Positions 54,246-62,746 of a stretch of 64,000 bases of DNA are shown one piece after another. Below the pieces are notes generated by a model. That model saw only the letters and a list, made by a program, of their open reading frames with translations. It had not been told where the DNA came from and made no database searches. Where the stretch lies: positions 27,923-91,922 of the forward strand of contig JAIEPJ010000036.1 of assembly GCA_019749835.1 (NCBI GenBank). Direction: 5' to 3'. Position numbers and translations under genes: made by a program. Positions within the stretch are counted from its first letter, which is position 1, and every line of letters begins with the position of its first letter. Source of the DNA: Phreatobacter sp. GTDB lineage: Bacteria > Pseudomonadota > Alphaproteobacteria > Rhizobiales > Phreatobacteraceae.

Positions 54246-54468
54246 GTCGCCATTCCCTCTGTCGTGCCGGTCCTGCACCGATGCGGCACGGGCCCTGTCG
54301 TTCCGACACGCGACTGCCGCGTTTCAAAACGTTGTAATGCGTTCCAACCTCTTCCGTCACCTGTCATTCTTGCCGGCGAAGGGTTCTGCGCGCCGATCGG
54401 CGCGGCGACATGCTGTCGCCCCGTCTCCTGTCGGAACGGCTCTTGCGAGGGATCGGCGAGGAGCCATC

Positions 54469-55566
54469 ATGCTGTCCCGTCGCGAAACGATCCTGTCCTC
54501 CCTGAAGGCCGCCACCGCGCTGGGCCTCGCCGCTTCGTCCCCATTGGGGACTCTGCTCGCTGGCAACGCTGCCGCGCAGCCGGCCTCGCCGTTGGCAGGT
54601 CTGCCTTATGGCGCGGCGGTGCGCGACGGGCCGCTCGATCAGGAGGCCGACTACCGCGCCGCCCTGGTGCGCCACTGCAGCCAGATTGTCGGGGAGGGTG
54701 GCCTGAAATGGTATGACCTCCGGCCGACGCGCGAGCAGTTCGTCTATACGGCGCCGGACAAGCATATTGCCTTCGCGACCGCCAACGGCATGTCGCTGCG
54801 CGGCCACACGCTCGTCTGGTACGGGGCCATGCCCGACTGGACCAAGTCCATCGCCTCGGCCTCCGAGGCCGAGAGGCTGATGGTCGGCCATATCGAGGCG
54901 GTGATGGGGCGCTATCGCGGGCGCATCAAGAGCTGGGACGTCATCAACGAGGCGATCCCCGACGATCCCGCGAACCGTTCCGACATCCGCCCGTCGATCT
55001 GGCAGCAGCGACTCGGCGAGAGCCATATCGCGCTGGCCCTGCGCACCGCGGCGCGCGTTGACCCGGCCGCCCAGCTCGTCATCAACGAATATGACATCGA
55101 GTTCGTCGGCGCGCGTTTCCGCCGCAAGCGCGAGGCCTTCCTGCGGCTCCTGCGCGACCTGAAGCTGCGCAACGTGCCGCTTCATGCCGTCGGCCTCCAG
55201 GGGCATCTGCGCGGCGAGATCCCCATCGACAAGGAGGGTCTTTCGGCCTTCATCGCCGAGTGCCGCGCCATGGGGCTCGCTGTCCTGGTCACCGAACTCG
55301 ACGTCGTCGATGACAAGTTGCCCGGTCCTCCCGAGGTCCGCGACATCCTCGCCGCGTCGCGCGTCTACGATCTTCTCGATGCGATCCGCGCCGCCGCGCC
55401 GCTCGAATCGATCCTCACCTGGGGCATTACCGACAAGCACACCTGGGTGCCGATCCATTTCAAGCGCGCCGACGGCTTGCCCAACCGGCCGCTGCCGCTC
55501 GACGCCGCCTATCAGCCGAAGCCGATGATGCAGGTCATCGCCCATTTCTTGCGGGACCGCCGCTGA
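54469..55566 (+). CDS. GH10 endo-1,4-beta-xylanase-like glycoside hydrolase
   Basis: The 365-residue exported enzyme has a Tat-like signal (LSRRETILSSLKAATALGLAASS) and a GH10 (beta/alpha)8 barrel. The acid/base is E161 (WDVINEAIPDD) and the nucleophile E276 (LVTELDVVD). Conserved RGHTLVWYGAMPDW and LQGHLRGE complete the active site. It lacks carbohydrate-binding modules. Its stop shares one base with the ATG of the next gene, a Wzx-like flippase, so it is part of a polysaccharide export operon and probably trims or matures the exported glycan rather than plant xylan. GAGGAG precedes the ATG. Confidence 0.9.
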   Translation: MLSRRETILSSLKAATALGLAASSPLGTLLAGNAAAQPASPLAGLPYGAAVRDGPLDQEADYRAALVRHCSQIVGEGGLKWYDLRPTREQFVYTAPDKHIAFATANGMSLRGHTLVWYGAMPDWTKSIASASEAERLMVGHIEAVMGRYRGRIKSWDVINEAIPDDPANRSDIRPSIWQQRLGESHIALALRTAARVDPAAQLVINEYDIEFVGARFRRKREAFLRLLRDLKLRNVPLHAVGLQGHLRGEIPIDKEGLSAFIAECRAMGLAVLVTELDVVDDKLPGPPEVRDILAASRVYDLLDAIRAAAPLESILTWGITDKHTWVPIHFKRADGLPNRPLPLDAAYQPKPMMQVIAHFLRDRR

Positions 55567-56993
55567 TGCTGATCCGGCAGACGTCCACCTACATGGTGGC
55601 CCACGGCACCTCGTCGGCCCTCGGCTTCCTGTCGGTGATCCTCTTCACGCGCCTGCTGACCCCGGCCGAATACGGCATCTATGTCGTGGCGCTGTCGGTC
55701 GCCGGCATCATCTCGGCGCTGCTCTTCACCTGGGTTCGGTTGTCGGTCCTGCGTTTCGAATCGGAGGGCGAGGCGACGGACATCCGCCTGACGGCGCTGA
55801 TGGCCTATGGCGCCTCGGTCGCGACCCTGCCCGTGGCCCTCGGCGTCACCGTCTGGGCCCTGGCCGTCCCGCTCGACAAGGCGCTGGCGGCGATCGTGCT
55901 GGCGGCCGCGCTGGGCCTGTTCGAACTCGGCCAGGAAATCCTCCGCGCACGGCTCGACTCGACCTCCTATATGCGCGCGACCGTGGTCCGCGCCTTCGCC
56001 GCGATCGGCATCTCTGTCGCACTGGTGCAGGCCGGTTGGGGCGGATTCGGTCTCGTCGCCGGCGTCGCCTGTGCCTATGTGATCGGCGCCCTGGCCTTTT
56101 CCCCCGCCATCTGGAAGGGCCCGCGCAAGCCCGTCGATCCCGTCACCTTCCGCGCCATGCTCGGTTTCGGCGTGCCGATGGCCTTGTCCGGCGGCGTTTT
56201 CGCGCTCCACTCGGCCCTCGACCGGCTTCTCGTCGCCTATCTCCTCGGCGATGCTGCAGCGGGCGTCTACGGGGCCTCTGCCGATCTCGTCCGCCAGATC
56301 ATCCTGTTTCCGGCCCTGTCGGTCGGTTCGGCGGTGGTTCCGCTCGCCATCCGGGCGCTGGCCGAGGAAGGTCCGGCGGCTGCCGACGCCCATCTCACCC
56401 GCAGCGGCGAATTGCTTCTCGCCGTCGTCATGCCGGCGGTGATCGGGCTGGCGATCGTTGCGCCGCATTTCGCCGCGCTCGTTCTCGGCCCGGAATTCCG
56501 AGATACCGCCGCCGTCCTGGTCCCGATCCTGGTCTTCGCCTGGCTGTTCCAGGCGGTGTCGCAGCAATTCGTCCAGATCAGCTTCCACCTTGCCAAGAAG
56601 CCGACGCTCATGGTGGCGCACGGCACGGCCATCCTCGTGGTCAACGTCATCGCCATGACCCTTCTCGTCCCCTCCTTCGGCCTGAAGGGGGCCGCATGGT
56701 CGCTAGTGATCGCCGAAGCCGCCGGGGTGATTGCTGGCTACCTGCTGTCGCGCCGCGCCCATCCGCTGCCCTTTGCCTGGCAGCCGATCCTCAAGGTCAT
56801 GGCGGCGGTGCTCGTCATGGCGGTCCCGACAACCCTCGTCGGGTGGACCGGAGCCCATGGCGATGTCGCGACTTTCGCGGCGGCCGTCGTGACGGGCGTC
56901 GTCGCCTATGCCGCCGCGGCCTTCGCCTTGGATCTCGCGGGCGTCCGCTCGCTGGTCATGCAGCGGATCCGCCCGGGCGGCGACCCTTCCTGA
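55566..56993 (+). CDS. Oligosaccharide flippase family (Wzx-like) membrane protein
   Basis: The 475-residue protein has about twelve to fourteen hydrophobic segments and the polysaccharide-synthesis MOP fold: RQTSTYMVAHGTSSALGFLSVILFTRLLTPAEYGIY at the N-terminus, of which FTRLLTPAEYGIY is diagnostic. It would flip undecaprenol-linked repeat units across the inner membrane. It overlaps the GH10 gene by one base and converges with the GT92-like gene. Repeat-unit structure cannot be deduced. Confidence 0.85.
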   Translation: MLIRQTSTYMVAHGTSSALGFLSVILFTRLLTPAEYGIYVVALSVAGIISALLFTWVRLSVLRFESEGEATDIRLTALMAYGASVATLPVALGVTVWALAVPLDKALAAIVLAAALGLFELGQEILRARLDSTSYMRATVVRAFAAIGISVALVQAGWGGFGLVAGVACAYVIGALAFSPAIWKGPRKPVDPVTFRAMLGFGVPMALSGGVFALHSALDRLLVAYLLGDAAAGVYGASADLVRQIILFPALSVGSAVVPLAIRALAEEGPAAADAHLTRSGELLLAVVMPAVIGLAIVAPHFAALVLGPEFRDTAAVLVPILVFAWLFQAVSQQFVQISFHLAKKPTLMVAHGTAILVVNVIAMTLLVPSFGLKGAAWSLVIAEAAGVIAGYLLSRRAHPLPFAWQPILKVMAAVLVMAVPTTLVGWTGAHGDVATFAAAVVTGVVAYAAAAFALDLAGVRSLVMQRIRPGGDPS

Positions 56994-57048
56994 CGGACGC
57001 TTGACGGAGGAATGTACAGGCGACGGTCGCAGCGCGACCGGGAGGGCC

Positions 57049-58293
57049 TTACGACGTCCAGTCGACCCTGGCGAAATGGGCCTTCAGGCGATCGTCGACC
57101 TCGTGAAGGGCCGGGTCGAACCGCTCGGCGCTGGTCCGCTCATATTTCCAGTTGTTCGTGATCTCGCGAAAATGCCGATAGCCGAAACGGCGCGTCACGG
57201 CGCGCGAGGGCAGGTAGCCGCCGATCGAATGCACCTTCCACTGCGCGCCGTCGGGAATGCGCGACGGCACGAGGCTCCATTTCGGCGGGCAACGGTCGCC
57301 GTCGACCGTCAGGATACCGAAACGCTTCACCGGCCGCTCGCGCAGCACCACGGCATAGTCGCGATGGCGCCGGTGCGCGGCCCGCCCGTCATCCATCGCC
57401 CCCTCGCGGCCGACGACCCAGCGGCCCTCGTAGCGCAGCAGGCCGAAGGGCGAGGCCTCGACGGCCTCGAACAGGCTGCGCCCGTCCTCGGTCAGGGTGA
57501 GTTCGTCGATGTCCGACACCTGGACACTGGCGGCGGCCTCGAGGAACTGGCGTCGCGCATGTTCCCACACGCCATGCTGGCCGAAGTCGGAATCCCAGTA
57601 GCTGCGGGCGTCGAACCCCTGCGGCCCGAATTTGAAGGGCCAGTCGACGACGCGCACCGCCGCGATGCCGGCAAGGTCGCCGACGGCCTCGGCGAGGTCG
57701 CCGGGCGTGTAGAGGGTGGATGCGTTGTCGTAGATCAGCACGGCGTCGGCGCCATGGACGTCCCGTGAGAAACGGACCCAGTCCTGGATCCATGCGAGGT
57801 CGTTGTCGCGGGACTGGGTGAACACGACACGCCGTCCGGCGAAGATGTCGGCCTCGCTGGCCTGCACCGTGAGGGTCACCGTCCCGAGCGCGCAGGTCAG
57901 GGTCAGCGCTCGCGTCCCGTCAGGGGCGGCGACATGCATCTGGCCGTGGCGGTCGAGCTCGCGCAGCGTGAAGGAGCATGTGGCGCCGGAGGGATGGGCC
58001 ACGATCGTCGCCGCCGCAAGGGCGGGCTTCAGGTTGAGGAAGGGCGGGCCGACCAGCACGATATGCCCGCGCGTCCCGATGAAGGCGTCGTAGAACAGCG
58101 TCTCGGCGTCGAACTTGGCCGTGAAATCGGCGTCGCGCGCCTCCGGCGGGCGCGTCGGCAGGCGCCTGGCATCGGTGAACTCCGGCAGCATGACCGGGCG
58201 GGTGCCCGTCACGGCGACGCGCGCAACGCCGTCCGCACGAGCGGCTTGAGCAGGCGACACGTCGGGGGAAACAGTCGAACCGGATGGTGTCAT
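57049..58293 (-). CDS. GT92/DUF23-like glycosyltransferase
   Basis: The 414-residue protein carries a GT-A-like domain (about 150-390): VVFTQSRDNDLAWIQDWVRF, DAVLIYDNASTLYT and QVSDIDELTL (DxD-like) resemble GT92 or related glycosyltransferases that act from a nucleotide sugar. The N-terminal 140 residues look like a beta-rich accessory region. No membrane segment is seen. The start at 58293 is 5 bases after the WecG-like gene's stop, giving a four-gene operon. Donor and acceptor are unknown. Confidence 0.7.
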   Translation of the reverse strand: MTPSGSTVSPDVSPAQAARADGVARVAVTGTRPVMLPEFTDARRLPTRPPEARDADFTAKFDAETLFYDAFIGTRGHIVLVGPPFLNLKPALAAATIVAHPSGATCSFTLRELDRHGQMHVAAPDGTRALTLTCALGTVTLTVQASEADIFAGRRVVFTQSRDNDLAWIQDWVRFSRDVHGADAVLIYDNASTLYTPGDLAEAVGDLAGIAAVRVVDWPFKFGPQGFDARSYWDSDFGQHGVWEHARRQFLEAAASVQVSDIDELTLTEDGRSLFEAVEASPFGLLRYEGRWVVGREGAMDDGRAAHRRHRDYAVVLRERPVKRFGILTVDGDRCPPKWSLVPSRIPDGAQWKVHSIGGYLPSRAVTRRFGYRHFREITNNWKYERTSAERFDPALHEVDDRLKAHFARVDWTS

Positions 58294-58298
58294 GGATG

Positions 58299-59078
58299 TC
58301 AGGCCGAGCGCCGGGCCATCAGGTAGATCGCCTTCGGATTGGTGACGGCATAGCGCCAGAAAAGGCGTCGCGGTTCCAGCCAGATCCTGTAGGCCCACTC
58401 GAGCGAGGCCCGCTGCATCCAGGTCGGCGCCCGGCGATTGGTGCCGGAGAGGAAATTGAACAGGCCGCCGGAGGTCTTGATCATCCCGACCCGGGTCAGC
58501 TGGTCGGCATGGGTCGCCACGAACCGCTGTTCATGCGGAACGCCCATGGCGAGCCAGAGGATGTCGGGGGCGAGGGCGTCGATCTCGGCGATCTTGGCCT
58601 GCAGTGCCGCGCCGGCGAGAAAGCCGTGGCAATGGCCGACGATCCTCAGCCGCGGATAGGCGCGACGGACATTGGCGACAGCCCTCGCATTCTCCTCGGG
58701 TGTCGCTCCGAAGAGATAGAAGCTGACGCCCGTCTCCTCGGCGCGGCGGGCGACATCGTGGAAGAGATCGGTGGTCGCCACCCGCTCCGGCAGGGGCTCG
58801 CGGCAGCGCAGGCGCGAGGCCACCACCAGCGGCTGGCCGTCGGCGACGATCTGGTCGGCCGCGCGCACCAGCGCCGCGAGGTCGGGCTCCGCCGCGACAC
58901 GGGCGAGCACCTCGCCATTCGCTGAGGTCAGGTAGAGCGGGCGCCGACCGCGGCGGCGTTCGCCGGCCGCCCGGATCATCCAGTCGGCGGTTGTCGCGCG
59001 GTCGAGGACGGCAATGGGGAGATCGCCGACCGTGACCGTCGGGATGGCGGCGAAGGCCGTGTCGAAGGACTCGCTCAT
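58299..59078 (-). CDS. WecG/TagA/CpsF family glycosyltransferase
   Basis: The 259-residue protein matches the WecG/TagA family (GT26): YLTSANGEVLARVA, ADQIVADGQPLVVASRL (catalytic Asp region), FYLFGATPEENARAV, and DILWLAMGVPHEQRFV. TagA-type enzymes add N-acetylmannosamine or a related sugar to a lipid-linked acceptor as the second step of repeat-unit assembly. The ATG lies 1 base after the chain-length gene's stop. It is probably membrane associated through its basic C-terminus (WLEPRRLFWRY). Confidence 0.9.
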   Translation of the reverse strand: MSESFDTAFAAIPTVTVGDLPIAVLDRATTADWMIRAAGERRRGRRPLYLTSANGEVLARVAAEPDLAALVRAADQIVADGQPLVVASRLRCREPLPERVATTDLFHDVARRAEETGVSFYLFGATPEENARAVANVRRAYPRLRIVGHCHGFLAGAALQAKIAEIDALAPDILWLAMGVPHEQRFVATHADQLTRVGMIKTSGGLFNFLSGTNRRAPTWMQRASLEWAYRIWLEPRRLFWRYAVTNPKAIYLMARRSA

Positions 59079-59079
59079 C

Positions 59080-60570
59080 TCAATGCACCAGGCGGGCGAG
59101 GGGGCGGCTTGCGGTGATCTGACGGGCAACCGTGACCGACACCGGCTGGCCCGTTCCCCCCTTGAGGAGGGCCAGCAGGAGCGCCAGGCCGACGCCCAGG
59201 CCGCCGCCCATCGCGAAACCTGCGAAGGCCATGGCCACGCCGCGCGGCGGGAAAACCCGGTCACGGGGCGGCTGCGCCACGGTGATGATCCGCGCATTGC
59301 TCGTATCGAGCCGTTCCAGCTCGCTCGTCTCGCGCGACCGCGCCAGGAAGGCATTGAGCAGATTGCGGTTGACGTCCACCTCGCGCTGCAGTTCGCGCAG
59401 CTGGACGAAGGCCTGCCCGGCCTCCGAGGCGAGCGAGGTCAGCTGCTCGACGGTGCGGCGCTGGGTGATCTCGGCAGCGCGGGACCGGTCGAGATCGGCG
59501 CGGGCTGCCTGCGCGATGCGGCCGAGTTCGTCGGCGATGGCGCGGTCGAGGTCGCTCACCTGGGCCTGGGCGTTCCGGACGGTTGGATGGCGCGGGCCGA
59601 ACTCCGTCTGGGCGTCGGCGAGCCGGCGGCGTGCCTCCGCCTGCTGGCCGCGCAGGGCGGCGATGGTCGGCGACATGACCGCCTCCGGCAGCGCTCCGGC
59701 CTGGCTGGCCGTGCGCAGCGAGGTCTGGATCTGCTCGCTGCGCGCCTGGGCCTCGGCGACCCTTGCCTGCGCCTGGGCGAGCTGGCTGTTGGCATCCGTC
59801 AGCTGCTGTTCGCTGACGAGCTGCGTGCGCGTGCCGACGAGGCCGTTGCGGCGGCGGAAATCCTCTGCCCGCTCCTCGGCGATGCGAACGCGGTTCCGCA
59901 ATTCGTCGAGACGGTTGGTCAGGGACAGGGTGGCACGGCGCGCCGCATCGGCGCGGGCGGCAGTCTGGCTGTCGATATAGGCATGGGACACCGCATTGGC
60001 GAGGCGGGCGGCCTTCTCGCCATCGGCTGCGCGCACGGTCACCTCGATGACGAAGGTCCGTTCGGGACGCCGCACGATGACACGGTCGTAAAGGGCGTTG
60101 AGCGCATGCCGCTCGCGGTTCTGCAGGCTTTCCTCGCTCGCCTGGCGCAGGCCGAAGGAGCGCAACAGGCCGACAGCCCAGGAAGCGCCGCCCTGGCCGT
60201 TGAATTCAGGGTCGTCGGTCAGACGCTCGCTGTCGATGACGCGCGAAAGCACGCTTTGCGAGGTGACGATTCGCGCCTGACTCTCGACGAAGTTGATCGC
60301 CGCATTGGAATCCTGCTGACGCGGCGTCAGTTCGTTGTCGAAGACCTGGATCCCGCGGGGATCGACGAAGATCTGGGCTGTCGCCATGAAGCGCGGCGTC
60401 ATCATGCGCGAGGCGGCATAGCCGACCCCGGCGCAGAGCAGCGCGAGGAACAGGATCGACAGCCAGTGGGGAAGAATGGCGGCGACGAGACCGGCGGTGG
60501 ACCGCGGCGGTCCTGCGGCAGGTGCCGGCATCGGCGGATCGCGGCGTTCGGGACGACCATCGTCATACAT
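59080..60570 (-). CDS. Wzz/GumC-family chain-length determinant protein
   Basis: The 496-residue protein has two membrane segments (about 27-50 and 455-480) flanking a long periplasmic coiled coil (about 170-400), with the N-terminal Wzz fold (ATAQIFVDPRGIQVFDNELTPRQQDSN) and the GNVR-like block. It has no cytoplasmic tyrosine-kinase domain, so a separate kinase or none is expected. It controls polymer length with the ligase/polymerase. The start at 60570 follows AAAGGA. It is upstream of the wecG-like gene by 1 base. Confidence 0.88.
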   Translation of the reverse strand: MYDDGRPERRDPPMPAPAAGPPRSTAGLVAAILPHWLSILFLALLCAGVGYAASRMMTPRFMATAQIFVDPRGIQVFDNELTPRQQDSNAAINFVESQARIVTSQSVLSRVIDSERLTDDPEFNGQGGASWAVGLLRSFGLRQASEESLQNRERHALNALYDRVIVRRPERTFVIEVTVRAADGEKAARLANAVSHAYIDSQTAARADAARRATLSLTNRLDELRNRVRIAEERAEDFRRRNGLVGTRTQLVSEQQLTDANSQLAQAQARVAEAQARSEQIQTSLRTASQAGALPEAVMSPTIAALRGQQAEARRRLADAQTEFGPRHPTVRNAQAQVSDLDRAIADELGRIAQAARADLDRSRAAEITQRRTVEQLTSLASEAGQAFVQLRELQREVDVNRNLLNAFLARSRETSELERLDTSNARIITVAQPPRDRVFPPRGVAMAFAGFAMGGGLGVGLALLLALLKGGTGQPVSVTVARQITASRPLARLVH

Positions 60571-60693
60571 GGTCGGGTCCTTTCTGGGGCCTGTCCGGTA
60601 TCGCCTCGGCGGGCGAGGCGTCCCGGAGTGGAACACGGGACTTCGTTCGTGCTGCTGCTCCGCAAGGACGGGACCACCTGCGGCTGTATCGAT

Positions 60694-61536
60694 TCAGGCG
60701 ATGCCGGCCCGGTCGAGGGCCGCGGCGACGGGCAGGACGGCAAAGCGCCGCTCCAGGGCGCGGGCGACCACGCGCGCCAGCACCTGTGGGGTCGTGCCAT
60801 AGGGGCTGGGCGCGTCGCAGACGTCATGGGTGAAGAGGACGAGCCAGCCCCTGGCGGCCTCGGCTGTGTCCAGCCAGCGCTCCAGGTTGGCCTCGGTGAG
60901 CCCCCTGACGCTGATCTCGACGGCCTTGATGAAGTGGAGGTCGATCCGCCCGGCATTCACCCCCGGCTGGACCGAACGGCAGCTTCGCACGGTCCCGGCC
61001 AGATGCCTTTTCTGCATCAGGCCGCAGAGACCGTAGGGAAAGGCGTAGTTCTCGCGCGTCAGAGTCGGAACGATGCGCCGCAAGGCCGCGCGATTGGCGG
61101 CGAGATCGGCGGCGAAGGCCGCGGTCCGCATCCGATTGGCGGCTCTGTGGGCGTGGCCATGCAGCGCGATCTCGTGGCCGCGCGCATGGAGATCGGCGAC
61201 CGTATCCGCCCCGGCGACCGTCCAACGGCTGTCGGTCAGCCCGAACAGGCCGGAGGCGGCATAGAAAGTGCCACGCACGCCATGATCTTCAAGAATGCGG
61301 GCACCGGGATCGAAGGCCGATTGCGGGTAGTCGTCGAAGGTGACGGAGAGGATCGGCTGGTCGAGGCCGACGGTCGCCGTGCGGAACGGGACGCGACGTC
61401 CTGTCATGTGGCTGAGCCGCGGCAAAAGGCCGCCAGCGTCGACATCGCCCGAGCCCGTGGACGCGCCGCCGCTGTCATGCGGTCGTTCTTGCCCCGATGC
61501 GGGATTCGTCGCCACCTTGCGGCTGTCCTCGATCAC
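60694..61536 (-). CDS. Polysaccharide deacetylase (NodB-fold)
   Basis: The 280-residue protein has a NodB-homology domain: metal and catalytic motif LSVTFDDYPQSAFD (TFDD), HGHAHRA zinc motif (H..xxxxH), and late WLVLFTHDVCDAPS. It removes N- or O-acetyl groups from a glycan, most likely the locus polysaccharide. No clear signal peptide is seen. The GTG at 61536 has GGGAGG 7 bases upstream and is preferred to GTG 61542; a shorter start at 61407 is possible. It precedes the Wzz gene by 123 bases. Confidence 0.82.
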   Translation of the reverse strand: MIEDSRKVATNPASGQERPHDSGGASTGSGDVDAGGLLPRLSHMTGRRVPFRTATVGLDQPILSVTFDDYPQSAFDPGARILEDHGVRGTFYAASGLFGLTDSRWTVAGADTVADLHARGHEIALHGHAHRAANRMRTAAFAADLAANRAALRRIVPTLTRENYAFPYGLCGLMQKRHLAGTVRSCRSVQPGVNAGRIDLHFIKAVEISVRGLTEANLERWLDTAEAARGWLVLFTHDVCDAPSPYGTTPQVLARVVARALERRFAVLPVAAALDRAGIA

Positions 61537-61723
61537 GCCCACCTCCCGGCCGATTGGCCTGTTTCCGGACAGAGTCGTCCCTCGATCGGTTCATCGGGCC
61601 CAGACTGGCAAGAGCCGCGCCAGAGGCAGGGCAGGTGGCTGTCGGGCGGGCGGACATCCCGCGGCAAGCGGCTTGCTGCGGGAGGGCAACCATCCCTGTC
61701 CCCACCCGCGTGAGGCCTTGATC

Positions 61724-62746
61724 GTGACCCAGGTTGAGACTGTCCCCATGGAACTGTCCCGCAGCGAGACGTCCGCCGAACCGGCGCTGTTCCAGAGTGC
61801 CGGGCTGATGGCCGAAGCGGTGCTGGCCGTCGTCGTCGTCCCGACCTTCCGGCGCCCGGCCATGCTGGCCGAGACGCTCGCCTCACTCGCCGCCCAGCGC
61901 ACCGCGGTGCCCTTCGCGGTGGTGGTCGTGGAAAACGACGCGGCTGGCCTCGCCGGGCTCGCCGTTGCGCGCAGGCGCCTGGCCGAGGGCGGACTGCAAG
62001 GCCTGGCTTTCGTCGAGACTGCTCAGGGCAATGTCCACGCGATCAATGCCGGCTTCGCCCGCGCCATGGCTGCCTTCCCGCGGGCTGACCACATCCTGAT
62101 GATCGATGACGACGAGGTCGCATCTCCCGGCTGGCTGGACGCCATGGTCGCCGCCGCCGAAGGGCACGATGCCGACGTGGTTGGCGGCCCGGTTGTGCCG
62201 CGCTTCCGCGATGAAGCGCCGCGCGTGCTCGCCCGCCATCCGGTTTTCTGGCCGAGCCATGACCGTTCGGGCCCGGTTCCGATGATCTACGGCACTGGCA
62301 ATTGCCTCATGCGCAGGCGGGTCTTCGACAGGCTGGGCCATCGGCCTCTCGATCCCCGTTTCAACTTTCTCGGCGGCGGCGACATGGATTTCTTCACCCG
62401 CTGCCGGCGGGCCGGACTTCGCGCGTTCTGGGTGCAGGAGGCGCTGATCACCGAGACCGTCCCGGCCGATCGGGCCCGCATCGCCTGGGTGCTGCGGCGG
62501 GGCATGCGGATCGGCTCGATCAACCGGGCCGTCGACCTGAAACATGCGCCCGGTCTGCCCGGACGCCTTCGGATCATCGCCAAGGACGTCGCGATCGTGC
62601 CGGTCGCGCTGCTGCGCGCGGCCGGAATGCTGCTGCGCACCGGCAACCCCGTCATCGCCGCCCATCCGCTCGCAGTCTCGGCCGGCCGCCTCGCCGCCTG
62701 GGCCGGTGTCGAGCAGCAGCCCTATCGGGCGGGGCAGACCACATGA
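61724..62746 (+). CDS. Glycosyltransferase family 2
   Basis: The 340-residue GT2 enzyme has an N-terminal GT-A fold (VVVPTFRRPAMLAETLASLA), the DDD nucleotide-metal motif (LMIDDDEVASPGW), GGGDMDFFTRCRRAG and a C-terminal basic/hydrophobic segment. It transfers a sugar from a nucleotide donor to a lipid-linked chain at the inner membrane. GTG at 61724 has GAGG 8 bases upstream; ATG at 61748 is an alternative. It is divergent from the deacetylase, and its stop overlaps the ligase ATG (ATGA). Confidence 0.85.
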   Translation: MTQVETVPMELSRSETSAEPALFQSAGLMAEAVLAVVVVPTFRRPAMLAETLASLAAQRTAVPFAVVVVENDAAGLAGLAVARRRLAEGGLQGLAFVETAQGNVHAINAGFARAMAAFPRADHILMIDDDEVASPGWLDAMVAAAEGHDADVVGGPVVPRFRDEAPRVLARHPVFWPSHDRSGPVPMIYGTGNCLMRRRVFDRLGHRPLDPRFNFLGGGDMDFFTRCRRAGLRAFWVQEALITETVPADRARIAWVLRRGMRIGSINRAVDLKHAPGLPGRLRIIAKDVAIVPVALLRAAGMLLRTGNPVIAAHPLAVSAGRLAAWAGVEQQPYRAGQTT

